A stretch of 64,000 bases of DNA from Amoeboaphelidium protococcarum (Eukaryota; Aphelidiomycota; Aphelidea), in contig JALECJ010000020.1 of assembly GCA_023515745.1 (NCBI GenBank), forward strand, positions 1,054,001-1,118,000. Reading direction: 5' to 3'. Made by a program: the position numbers and the translations under genes. The notes under the pieces were generated by a model that was given only the letters and a program-made list of their open reading frames with translations, was not told the DNA's origin and searched no databases. Of the stretch, positions 50,409 through 62,237 are shown piece by piece; positions within the stretch are counted from its first letter, which is position 1, and each line of letters begins with the position of its first letter.

Positions 50409-50414
50409 CTTCTC

Positions 50415-50419
50415 TTTTT
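50415..50419 (+). terminator. RNA polymerase III T-run terminator
   Basis: Five T residues 7 nt after the tRNA, the standard Pol III stop. Confidence 0.7.
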
Positions 50420-50605
50420 GCATTAAATTCCTGTTATATTTTTATTTGCCTGTACATTTTGATCCCGGTGTGCTTCTTATTATGCTTTTGAAGTGAAGAG
50501 CACCTCCAATTAGATGGCGCGTTCAACGTTGTTATAGAATGGATCAAAGTTAATCGTCATCAAAAAGCAGAACTCCAAACAAAACCCGTAAAACTTGAAT
50601 TCAAA

Positions 50606-51280
50606 TCAATCTATAATTTTCATATCATCAATTTTATACAAATTTAAATGGGAATAATCCTTATCAGCTTGATCTGAAGTATCATCACTTGTTGAGCAAC
50701 AGCTCTCAAAGTGGTCCAAATCCCTTTTATCAGCAAGGCTGATTGGCGAATCCAATCGCGCCGGATATTAATACTCGATCTGGCTCTATTAGTAATCAGA
50801 CACATCCCTGCCATCATTAACTTGCATCTACTCCAAAGCAGCTAATAACCGCAGTATGTGGTATCGACTTTTGCGCATTAAAAGGGAAGCTTCTCTCTTC
50901 TATTCGGATAACCGACTTACATTAACATAGCCGAAGAGGGCAGCAACTTTATCCAATGTACCTTCTGTATTACGAACATTCTTCGCCTTTTAGAAAGCGT
51001 CTAACGAAAGCACAAGTTTAGCTAATTCAGTAGCATTTACTTTGTCATCCACTTGGTTTTAACTCAATATCAAAACATACTTTTAAGTCAATTCCATCAA
51101 TTCCAGTTTATCAATCGAATCATTGACGCCTCCTCCGGTATCAAGAGTATTATCAACAGACGACTACAACAATGATACGATAGACTTTACAGCCAATGTC
51201 AAATCAATCTCAAACACGTGTTAAATTATAACGAAAGCTAAAACAAGGCTCCATATCCATAGTAATATAAAATCTATCAT
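50606..51280 (-). CDS. Membrane-anchored small protein, unknown
   Basis: 224-residue code-6 ORF in a single frame, ATG 51280. The N-terminus MIDFILLWIWSLVLAFVIIQ is a signal anchor or signal peptide. The rest is helical and hydrophilic (SIDKLELMELTQKYVLILSQ, ATELAKLVLSLDAFQKAKN, MRKSRYHILRLLAALEQ) and ends acidic and Ser/Cys-rich. A GTAAGT within the frame (near 50925) could be a splice donor, but splicing is not needed. No family recognised. Confidence 0.5.
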
Positions 51281-51471
51281 CAGTAATTCTTATCTGCAAT
51301 CGCTCAATCTCAACTCAAATCATTCAGATTGCAAATAATCTGCATGAATTCAATCAATCAATCAATCAGGTAAAGAGAAAAGAGAGATAATGATAATAGT
51401 GAGAAGGTATTACACATGCATCGTAACAGTAGTACAGATCAGAACATTTTTATACTATTATCACACATGAA

Positions 51472-52845
<1,374 letters not shown>

Positions 52846-53137
52846 TTACTATAAAATGACAAATAATTATTATATCGTCTGATACAGTGGCGATGAAAAG
52901 TAAAGTTGATATGATTTCTGCACTTTATAAAGAATGTCGTATTCGAAGCGAACGAAGATGGAAATGAGGGACGAGAAGGAGCAAAGTACAGTAGTAATAA
53001 ACAACGTTGAGTTTTCACCCATCACGCGTATTGTTTAGCTTCTATTATCTAGAATCTTATCATGAAAGAGTATTGGACTGAGTTGCAATAAATTTTTTAC
53101 CAAGGAAGTGGCAAATTTGATTTGGGCAGCTCGTGTG

Positions 53138-53196
53138 CAAATGTGTGACAATTGTCACAGGTTGAGTTTAGCCATGTGAGACAATTGTCACACATT
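53138..53196. repeat. 59-bp palindromic repeat, copy 1
   Basis: The left arm contains the perfect 16-bp palindrome TGTGACAATTGTCACA (53144-53159). The right arm GTGAGACAATTGTCACACAT is nearly the reverse complement of the left, so the whole unit can form a hairpin with arms of about 20 bp and a 17-nt spacer. Direct repeat of the copy at 53315. Confidence 0.9.
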
Positions 53197-53314
53197 TTTA
53201 ATCAATGGGATTTGCTCAACTAAGACTTTCTTTGTACTCAGCTAGGCATATAATTAGTATATGTACTTTAAATTTCTTAGAGAAATTGTATTCTAGTCCT
53301 ATATCGATAGTTTA

Positions 53315-53373
53315 CAAATGTGTGACAATTGTCACAGGTTGAGTTTAGCCATGTGAGACAATTTTCACACATT
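53315..53373. repeat. 59-bp palindromic repeat, copy 2
   Basis: Same orientation as copy 1, 118 bp away, 58 of 59 positions equal (one G-to-T change in the right arm). The flanks of the two copies are unrelated, so the repeat is a discrete unit. Confidence 0.9.
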
Positions 53374-54005
53374 CGTATATTTGACCACAAGCACTGTCTT
53401 TGAAATTTTCTGCATTATTACATAGTTTAAGTCAATTATTACATTAATCATATGTATTTTTTACCACAAATAGCAAAGCTTTAGACTTACTGGGCAGTAA
53501 ATAAGATTCGGTTTGAAATTAGGATATAGAGGCGCATGATCTTATCAAGTATCATATGCTGTAGTTAAGATGAAAGATAATCATTAATGGTGAGGCATTA
53601 ATCTGACCATATAATGAAATATAAAGCAATTAGTAAGGACACGCATCAAAGCACAGGTCAGGATCAACTTTTCGTGTAGTCTTATGATGCGACATGAATG
53701 AGTACGGATCACATTAAGACTAGTCAGGTAGTATTTCGCTCCAGGTTCGACATCAACACTTTTTATTCCACATGCAAATTTATGTTCTTGTTCTTTGTGT
53801 GTGCAGTATGTTTCTTGTCAAGACTACTTCAAAATGCGCCAAATTATTTAAGATGAAGCCAGCCATTTACATAATAATCTCTGACGAGAGACGCGTCTCT
53901 TCTCCTTCAATCTTTATCTTTACGGAGACCCTTTTGTGTTGTATATATCTCCGCTTATCTTGGTGAACATTTTGAGTATTTCAACACTTGGCGTAAATTT
54001 GGGTA

Positions 54006-55073
54006 ATGTCGAATTAAGTCCCGCTGGCACAACAATATAAATTAAAGCGAACATTATCTGATACTGAGCCGCTGTTTCCAGTGACGATAGATCCGTCTTT
54101 ATTAGGCGGTAGTGGTAGTGGTGGAGGAGGTAATGCAGCTGCTCAGTAGTAACCGTAGAGTATGTAATTCCAGTAAGATAATCAGGGCAATGACTCGCTC
54201 AAGAAATCGTTAACTCAGATATCGGATAGTCACTCTGCGCTTGTTGAATACATCTCTACATTGAACAGGCTCCACTCAAAGATGCGCAAAAATCCTGGCA
54301 TCATGTATCCTCCCGCTGGTACTGTGCTAGACTCCGATGGCATTTAAAATTAACTCAAGTACTCTAAAAAGTGCAGAAAGTTGTACAGTTCTGCTATATA
54401 AAAGACGTAAGATGAGAATAAGTTGCTAGGTGCAATTGATAACCAGCTTGCGTTACTGCTTGGCGATATCAGTGAAGATGATGAAGATGCCCAAGATCAC
54501 GGATCTATCAAGAAGCCAGAGATTCCTAATTCAGCCAGTAATGAACGGATTAAAAAGAGGCGCCTAGATCAAGATGGTAAAAATAACACTAAGGTTAATG
54601 CCATTGGATAGTGGGAGCCTGGTTAGATGGTGGCGATCAATACGCATAAGTCTAGCGCTGACGATATATGGATTCTGGCTCGAATAATTAAGCAACTTTC
54701 TCCCACCTAAGATGCCGATTTTCATGCTAATTCTGGTGATCAGTAGGAAGTTAGATTTGAGGTTGAAGACGCGGAACCTGATCCGACTAGCGCTGAGTAT
54801 CGCAAGAGATATCGTGTAAGTGAAAAGAACATTGTTATACTTGATGAAAATACCAAGAAGTTTAGTGCTTAGGCTGTGGTCCTCGCCCTCTTCCCGGACA
54901 CTTCTTGTCTGTATAGAGCGACATATTTGGAAGGACCAAAATTGGGTAATTTTTTACTTTAGTTATTTCTATTTATAACCTATTTTCCCGCAACAATTAA
55001 TATGATAACATATCATAGAGAAGCGACAAATATTTCACCGGAAGCAAACTCTCGAACCGACAATTCGGCATGA
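54006..55073 (+). CDS. SGF29: SAGA subunit SGF29 (tandem Tudor), C-terminus altered
   Basis: Reader of H3K4 methylation in SAGA-type complexes. Code-6 frame from ATG 54006. The N-terminus is Gly/Gln-rich, then a helical region (LVEYISTLNRLHSKMRKN) and a basic linker. The Tudor part has GQMVAINTHKSSADDIWILA, VRFEVEDAEPDP and the family signature VVLALFPDTSCLYRATYLEG (cf. VLALYPQTTxFYRA). After GPKLG the expected last Tudor strands cannot be found. Reading on gives 40 unlike residues to TGA 55071. Splicing a 72-nt GT-AG intron (from 54945) also gives no match. The 3' end given is the unspliced reading. Confidence 0.75.
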
Positions 55074-55183
55074 GCCGTTTTTATTCCTGTGGCGTGTTTA
55101 AAGTTTTGTTTCGGTATACAGTATCTCATACAAAGTTGATTTAAATTTACGTTATATCTGATCATTTTGAATCATATCATAAA

Positions 55184-57343
55184 ATGTCTATGAGAACTAT
55201 TGTGGCCAAGTCTCCGCTGTCAGAGTTGCTTAAGAATGAATATACCGTATAGGGTGACAATGCTCCCATTAATATGTCTTTGTTGGAGTACTTGCAATTA
55301 ATTGTGAAGAATAATCATTAGATCAATAGTTTGGCGACTGCTTCAATTCTACACTACGCGATTAACTATCTGTCAAGTACAAAGGATGACCATTAGAGAA
55401 GATTCTATCCTGAGCTGGATTTAAAAGTTGTTAGAGATTTCTTTAAAGCATTTGCACGTTACAGAAAGCGGAGTAATCCGAGTGTTGTTGTTTCTGAGTT
55501 TTTATCCTAGTAATAAGCTTAGCTGTTGGAGAATTAAGACTATTAGATTGACTGTCCAAATGGTGAGTTCTTTTGCAATATTTATGACAAGGCTGCGTAA
55601 ACTTATGAGTTGGCGTGTTAGATGCATATATCTGTTAACCTGGTCAAGGCTCTTAAACGCGTGATTGCTCACAAGATTGTCTCATCTGCTCCTAGTCTGA
55701 TTATTCGATTTGACGCTTCAAGGCTAGTCTCTGTATTGATGGGATGTATCGGCCGTTGTAAATTTTTGGATTATTAAAATTATGTTGCGTTGCATGCTTG
55801 CTTGAAGAAAGCTGCCGCTTAGTCAAGTAATGATTTTGGTCAACTGAATAATTTAATGAAACCATATATTAAGATTGCTCGACTGATAAAGAAGGAATTA
55901 GAGAGCAAGGATGGCATTAATTTTGATTTTGAAAGTGTTTTAAGTAATGTAAAGAGGTTCAAGTCTTTCTGGTTTGTATTTCTGCCTCTGTTCTATCAAT
56001 GCTGCGATTACCTCAACTAGTCTGGATGCAAATCTTTCGTTTTGCTGCCTGTTGTGTCGAACAAATTGTCTTTGGTTAGTATTACTGAGCTTGGTCTTCG
56101 CTAATCTGTTATGCATAATAAATCTTTTGCTGACATTTTTAAAGATATTCCTAAATATAGCAAGGCGGAGTTGTTTGGTATTCGCACAGACGGCTACCAG
56201 GTTTAGTATATCTACTAGTGCAATGATGATTTCTAGGCTCGGACTATTGAGGAAGCGCGTTGCGTTGAGGCTGTCCCGACTCCGGCCGCTGGTGATAATC
56301 ATCCGTAAGTTGAAGAAGATGGTGTTTTGGAAGATTTAGCTGTCCTGAACTACGTCTTTGATTTATATGAAGATGATGATGGTGAGGACGTGTTGGTGGT
56401 CCAAGGGCATAATCGCGATTAATAATAAGCGATCGAGCAAGTTGAAGCTCTGGCTTGGGTAAATGATATGAATCTTGAGTAGTTGGACCTTGAGGATTTT
56501 TAATTACTGCAGCGTAAGCGGTCCTGTTAAAGCATAGTCTATGAGATCCCTGGGTAAAAAGTGGAATATCATGGAAAGAAGGAGCTCGCTGTGGATGCTG
56601 GTATACGCAATTACGTTGCAGTCTGCAGGCCTCGGGATAATTATCAGGATTTGGACTGTTCTCAAATTCCTATCAACAAGTATCATCACTTTGTGCTAAG
56701 CTAATCTCAGTATCTGCAGATGGTTGGCGGAGAGTAATTTCAGGCTGAATATAGAGAGTTTTCCCTGCAGGCGCGCTAGTTTTCAAAGGCCTTCTAGACT
56801 GTCGATCTCTGCAAGCTTAGAATGGAGCTGTAAAAGTATTTTGGCTAGTTCGCCGCTCGATTGGTATTTTATTCTGATTTAGCTCTATTGAAACTGAGTC
56901 TGGACTAATATTTGTACTAGTAAGATGCTCTGCTGCTTATGGTTTAGAAGGCCTTAAATGAAGAGAAGTTAAATCCTGAAAGACGCGAAGAATTTCTGGT
57001 CTACTATGGCTCTTTCATCTCTGGACAACTAGGTGTGAATGGCAGATATGCGCTGAAGAGATATGCATAATTGCTGAACGTCTATGCTCGTGTCATTATC
57101 ATGCCTGAGCTCATGACTTCCACGGTCTGCTATGAATGTGTCAGAAAGGGTGTGGAGACTTTTGTGGTTAGAAATAAAGATGCTGCGTATTGCCCAATAT
57201 GCCAAAAAGTATATCATGCTGATGTTTTGGGGTCTGTGGACATCTTTTTCCTGGCTAGATTCATAATTACTCACGAAGGACATGTGCATCCAGCCTTCAT
57301 CCCAAGAAAGTTTATCCCTGTTGTCCAATAGCCATTGAATTGA
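55184..57343 (+). CDS. Fanzor (TnpB-like) RNA-guided nuclease
   Basis: Eukaryotic relative of the transposon nuclease TnpB and of Cas12; characterised Fanzors cut DNA guided by an omega-RNA. Intact 719-residue code-6 ORF, no intron. The N-terminal 440 residues are a helical/REC-like region with an acidic stretch (YEDDDGEDVLVV). The RuvC part starts with KKELAVDAGIRNYVAVC (RuvC-I Asp471). A long helical insert follows. Next come VYYGSFISGQLGVNGRYALK and RVIIMPELMTSTVCYEC, where Glu642 sits at the alternative glutamate place described for Fanzors. A Cys4 zinc finger uses C649/C652/C670/C673. RuvC-III is YHADVLGSVDI with Asp680. So the catalytic triad and zinc site look complete. About 38 Gln are TAA/TAG by hand count. 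It lies just after SGF29, same strand. Confidence 0.88.
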
Positions 57344-57552
57344 TATGAATTTTCTCATTGACTGAATTGAAATATAATGCAATTTATAAAACGTTTATCT
57401 GTTAAATAGTTATTGAATTACTCTTGTTTGCTCCATAGTCTTAGATTGAGTTCTTGCTTATGAAAGTCCAGCTTGAATCCATAGGATTGAACGTTAAAAG
57501 TCTTCCAAAAATAATAATGGAAAAACTTTATTGAATCACTGATTATTACAGT
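57344..57552 (+). other. Fanzor 3' flank, candidate omega-RNA region
   Basis: 209 bp of AT-rich DNA between the Fanzor stop and the convergent small gene. In known Fanzor and TnpB loci the guide scaffold overlaps or follows the 3' end of the ORF, so this is where to look. I see no convincing stem, terminal inverted repeat or target duplication by eye. Confidence 0.3.
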
Positions 57553-57849
57553 TCACGTCAAGGTTCCTAACTTTTGCTTCAATGCCATTTCAAAGTTTGA
57601 GGATGATAGCAAAGACTTCATTTCAGACTAGCTAGGGCGTTTGTGCTTCTTCAAGAATTTCGCATGGATCATCTTCTTCTTTTCAAACAAATCCACGTAT
57701 TTTTCATAATACTCGTCAGCAGTCCAGTTCTTTTCCTATTGCAATTCAATGAATGATGTCAAAACAATGTCGTCCACATTTTCGACACCTCTGTCTTTGA
57801 GTTGTCGGCGCATAGCAGATCTCTTCTTCTACCTAGCGAATTTTACCAT
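57553..57849 (-). CDS. Small basic protein, unknown
   Basis: 98-residue code-6 ORF, ATG 57849. Lys/Arg-rich: MVKFARQKKRSAMRRQLKDR then a helical FIELQQEKNWTADEYYEKYV and KKKMIHAKFLKKHKRP. Such proteins are often nucleolar or ribosome-associated, but no family is recognised. Convergent with Fanzor, 209 bp apart. Confidence 0.5.
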
Positions 57850-58046
57850 TGAAGGCTATTAAAATGACACCAAAGCAAAATACAAGCACGCATAATTAGT
57901 TTGCCAGCAATTTAAGCGCGAAAATACCGGTTTGATATCCAAGTCATCGCATCACACTGCCATCACATCACGAACAAGTTAGAGAGCCAACTGAAGATGT
58001 CCTCTCATCCTCTTACTTCATAAGCAGCAACTTTGAGTTACAGAAT

Positions 58047-58388
58047 ATGCCAAGAACATCAAGAAGAGCACAAGCGCGGGCGAGAAATGCTCCATACCAG
58101 AGGACGTACGTAGTGACTAGAAGAAATATCAGAGATCACCTTATTACTCAAGGCATCGAATAAATAGATAGAAACGCCTTAGAAGTTACATTCAGGTAGC
58201 ATAGAGAAGGCGAGTACACTGGAGTGTTAGCCACTTACAATACATAGCGCCAGCGTCTACAAGATTTCCTGGCAGAATGTAGAAATCCTGATCGCATCTC
58301 TCAAAGAATGCGTCAAAGATACTTGCTAAATCAGATGACGCAAGAGTAGGTCGATTAGTTGAAGGCTAGAAATGATCAGAACAATTGA
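58047..58388 (+). CDS. Small Arg/Gln-rich protein, unknown
   Basis: 113-residue code-6 ORF, ATG 58047 to TGA 58386-58388. It starts MPRTSRRAQARARNAPYQRT and is helical, Arg/Gln-rich to the end (QRMRQRYLLNQMTQEQVDQL). Several Gln are TAG. No family recognised. Composition suggests a nucleic-acid-binding or nuclear protein; inference only. Confidence 0.45.
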
Positions 58389-58771
58389 ATGTGTGATTAA
58401 TATAATCAAAACCATTTATAATCACTCCCATTAGCATTTTCGATTCTTTTCAGACACAACTCATGGCTTCGCCGTGCAAAATAGATAACTATAATATGGA
58501 ATGCGCAGAAATCATTATCTATAAAATTCTACTTCTCTAAATCAATGGATGTCTCTGCACATACATATATGGACGCCATAAAAATATATCATGGATTTCA
58601 ATGATTTCTATATCAATACTCAAAATGATGTCAATATATCAATTGCAAGATCTCACATAGTTATACTTCAATAACCCTTTGTGATCAATTAGATGGATAA
58701 ATAGCAGAGACACAATAATATTCCACGAAAGTTGACATTTAAATCATCATTCCACAACCGCTATCTAAAGA
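58389..58771. other. Intergenic spacer
   Basis: 383 bp, AT-rich, no feature supported. Confidence 0.3.
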
Positions 58772-59022
58772 ATGAGCAATTTACATCCGACCAGTCTCGG
58801 CTACAGTGATATTAGTAATTAAGTAGAGCATCGCATTGCGTTGCAAGAAGCGGAGGGCAACAAACTACATAACTTGAGGTGTTGTACATTCACAAAATAC
58901 GGTATATGAGCGCAGTGCACAATGTCCAAGAACAAAGAGGTGATGTCATAACTCAGATGGCACTACGCAAATCATTAAGACACACAGAGCTCTACAGCAT
59001 ACTGTATATGGAATAAACTTGA
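58772..59022 (+). CDS. Putative tiny spliced gene, unknown
   Basis: Exons 58772-58878 and 58911-59022 with a 32-nt GT-AG intron give 72 residues in a closed frame: MSNLHPTSLGYSDISNQVEH at the start and MALRKSLRHTELYSILYMEQ near the end. The helical, heptad-like middle would fit a small coiled-coil subunit. Without the intron the frame stops after 45 residues. No homologue recognised. Confidence 0.35.
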
Positions 59023-59532
59023 AGTGTCATCCTAGGCCATTGGTCAAACGAGAGCCTCTACAAGGGCTATTGTAGCACTACGAATCTTATTTAATCCAAT
59101 CATCTCACTCATACTTTTAAAGTACAATTCAACAATAATAAATAAAAAAACTTTACTTTGTTAATTTCATCAACGAATTTAGAGACGCCCTGCTGCGAAG
59201 AAGAGTGAATAAGCGCCACCGACTCGGTTTTATCATTAGTTGAGGTCCCTTTCCTGAAGAAACAGAGTTAATCACGTAGATAGGGGAACAACCAGTGTGG
59301 GAATGTATTTTAGTTAGTGCACGGTTAGCTTACTTCAGACTTTTCTAATTAGCTCGATGGTCCATAAATGGATGTCTATCTTCGTTCAAGAACACGTAAA
59401 GATTGTCTTTTATATGTGGTATTTTATTGTTGTTACTTTGTGGATTTAAGATATATGCTGGTCGTCTGCAATGCTTCATTAAATTTAATTGAGTTAATTA
59501 AGTATAGCTTCTTTAGAAATAATTAAAGGTGA
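59023..59532. other. Intergenic spacer
   Basis: 510 bp, AT-rich; no ORF, RNA gene or repeat supported. Confidence 0.3.
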
Positions 59533-60769
59533 TGCATCGGATAGGTTTATCCATCGGTTTACATTTTGAAGTACATTATAATTGAATATGGGGATCTGTT
59601 CACTTACCGGCAATGCGAATGCTGTGCATCATCCAATAAGAATAAGTGGTTCGTCTTGCGACTCTCATTATTCTATTCCTGCTGCTATTTTGATGTTTTA
59701 CATTTAAACGGAGTGGAATGTGTCGAAGTGTAAGCACAGAAGTCTGACTAGTTGGTGATTAGTGATATTGCTGAAGAGCCAAGAGCTCCGTAAAAGCTCT
59801 TAACTCTGAACTATGATTTCTTCTCAGTAGTGAAATAAACTCGTACTTAGTCTTTCGTTACAATTCACTTACACGAAGGTTATTTATTAGAGTTGAGTTT
59901 ATCAAGGAGTGATCAAGGAGACGCGCCTCTTTCCCAGAGTTATAGATTAACATGACTTTAGTGAATATTATAAGTGAATAGAATAGTAGTGGAAGCTGTG
60001 TCTTCGCTCCGAGCTTTTATACTCATCCTGGCTGTGTTTCCAAATCTTCTGGTGTCCTCTCTGCTATTCTCAGTGATCCACCTATCATTTACTGTTTACT
60101 GTCGGCGCGGTTAGTCATAAGGCACAACTTTACGTTTGAGTGATTCGAACAATGATCTCATCACTTAACTAGTTTGATCTTGCGCTGGCGCTGCGAAATC
60201 TAAGCACACTATTCTCTCTCTTCTCTTTAGAGTCTTCTAATTGTACGCATGTCTGAAATTGATGGATGCTTTAATGAAGGTCAAGTTTTACATTATGTCT
60301 GTCTATAACTGTTCATAACCACATACTTGTAGAATTTGTCAATGATTGGTGTTTTGGCTCGCTGATCTTCCCGAATTGGGATGTATCGAAGCATTTCTAC
60401 GGAAGCACAGTAATCATGTAGCAAGCGGGAACTTTGTGACTGTCATGCAGTACTGTAATCACAGTATTGACAGCTTCGCAATTTTCAGAGCAAATACGAA
60501 AGGGGAATCTGATTAGGAATTCTGATCAGACCCACATTGCTGATTACTGTGTGAAAGGGACTTGTGGGCGAGCGGTTTGCCGTTTCCATCTCATTGAATT
60601 GAGAGTAAAAATCGGTGGCTACTCCTATTTGAAGAGGACGATGGCCGCAGACGCGTCGTCGATGCCAAGTACATTGTACCTTATCCTAATACTAATTTGT
60701 GATCTCTTTGATAGAATGTTGTCTCATTTTATTTTAATGTTTAATAAATTTAGAATCTTTATAATTTGA
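59533..60769 (+). CDS. Unresolved multi-exon gene with PH-like start
   Basis: A chain of plus-strand open segments that join in frame through short GT-AG introns: 59939-59961 (23 nt), one near 60136-60173, one near 60271-60328 and possibly 15 nt at about 60435-60449, ending at TGA 60767-60769. The first segment reads IEYGDLFTYRQCECC then NKNKWFVLRLSLFYSCCYFD, like the first strands of a PH domain. Later come NYDFFSVVKQTRTQSFVTIH and EEFVNDWCFGSLIFPNWDVS. No ATG is certain; one at 59588 is in another frame. Limits and splice sites are guesses; only the coding character is supported. Confidence 0.35.
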
Positions 60770-60953
60770 GATGACTTAAACAGGCTGATCTACAACGACA
60801 TAAAGTGTTGCCAACTTTTGTGAACCAAGTTAGTCTGAAGCAATGATTACAGTAATACAAGATGCAACCATAGATAATCAACAAAAATCAATTGAAAAAT
60901 TAAACCACGTCTATTTATTATCACAATTCAAATATTTCTGTGTCAATTAACGT

Positions 60954-61757
60954 TCAATTTATGCTATTGTTGAGGCCGTTACCAGTGTTGGACACTGTAC
61001 CGCTACCACCACCAAAGAATCCAGTATTACCGGTAGATATTTCAGAGCTTGAGCCACTAACAGTACCAATCTGCGCATTTACAGAGCCGATAGAGCCAGA
61101 GCTAAAAGAACTAAAATCTGCGTTGTTGTTCTACGCGTTACCAGAATTGCTAATGCTTCCAGAGTCACCGCCAAAGAAACCACCTTTACCAGTGTCCGAT
61201 TTCTACGAAGTAGAGATGGAGTTACCCACAATTACGGACCCTAAATCAACTCCAGATGAACCTGATGCAGAGTTATTGATGGAGTTACCCACAGAGTTCA
61301 TTGAACCGGAATCACCAAAGCCACGCCCATTTCCAGTCTTGGTCTCAGAGCTGGAATTGGCCACATTACCAACTTCGGCATTCTCAGTAGTAGAGCCATT
61401 GGATGTAAAGCTGTTACCCACCGCATTACCTGCTTTGCTAACATCACCACTGTCTCCACCAAAGAATCCAGATTTACCAGTGGACGCGTCTTGCTGAGCA
61501 TTCTTCACATTACCAACGGATATATTCTGAGTCTCAGCTTTGGCTTGAGGAAGAGATGGAGCAGGAGGGACTACAGCTGGTGTTTACTAAGGCGGCGCGC
61601 TTGGCTAAGTAGCAGATGGGGCAGGTGCAACTGGTGCCGGCGCTGGCGCTGGATTGGCAGGCTGTGCGCCATAAGTCTGAGGGATAGGATTAGCCTAGAT
61701 AGAGTCCAGCGCAACTAAGCAGGAGCACACCGCAAAAGCGAAGGAATTGATTAACAT
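60954..61757 (-). CDS. Secreted Asn/Gly/Ser-rich repeat protein A
   Basis: 267-residue code-6 ORF with signal peptide MLINSFAFAVCSCLVALDSI. A Pro/Ala-rich segment (NPAPAPAPVAPAPSATQPS) follows, then about 190 residues of diverged repeats with the core GFFGGDSG and partners such as VGNVANSSSETKTGNGRGFG. Three GFFGG units are seen. No Cys in the repeats, many Asn-x-Ser/Thr sequons. Likely a wall or extracellular-matrix protein; paralogue of the gene at 62238-63272 in the same orientation. Confidence 0.7.
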
Positions 61758-62237
61758 ATTCAATGCACGGTATTATTATAGTTACCAAATAGTAGCAGAT
61801 TAAAACTATGTCAAATTAACTATCAGTTATGTTGAAAGACAAGAAGAGAGACTGGAGCAGAAATCTATTGGAGCATATCAAAATGACTCCTGGGTCACAA
61901 CTCCGATTCAGCTGATTAGGAGTACCAAACCATCGTGACTCAATAGTCAGTTGACTCTGTCATTGCTGGGACTAGCCAAGACTACGCATTTAAAATGTAG
62001 ATATCTGATCTAAAATCAGGTGATATGCTAAGCAGAGAATGGTAAATTGAAAAGCATATGAGATTTTCATACTATAACGCAGAATCACAAGATCATTATT
62101 GACAAGGCCTGCCCATGAACTGCAATCAATTTGAAACTGAAGATTTTTAGATTTAAACAATTTAACACAATTTTATTACTAACATTCTATCACAACATCT
62201 ATATGAAATACTAGCTTAAAGCTCTTTAATGATGTGT
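61758..62237. other. Spacer between secreted paralogues
   Basis: 480 bp, upstream of protein A. AT-rich with a few GATATC/TGATC-like words near 62000-62025. No other feature. Confidence 0.35.

Larger units (their letters stand above)
52846..54005. other. Gene-poor region with palindromic repeats
   Basis: 1.16 kb without a supported gene. AT-rich. It holds two copies of a 59-bp repeat (listed separately). A small ORF at 53772-53966 begins with a hydrophobic stretch but lacks other support. It lies between VPS4 and the SGF29-Fanzor block. Confidence 0.5.

Noticed and set aside
53772-53966. 64-residue ORF with a hydrophobic N-terminus
   Set aside because: Length and composition are within chance for AT-rich DNA; there is no cleavage site pattern, homologue or promoter to support it.
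60940-61497. 185-residue plus-strand ORF rich in Pro, Glu and Leu
   Set aside because: It is antisense to the GFFGGDSG repeat protein A, whose frame has a signal peptide and a duplicate gene next to it.
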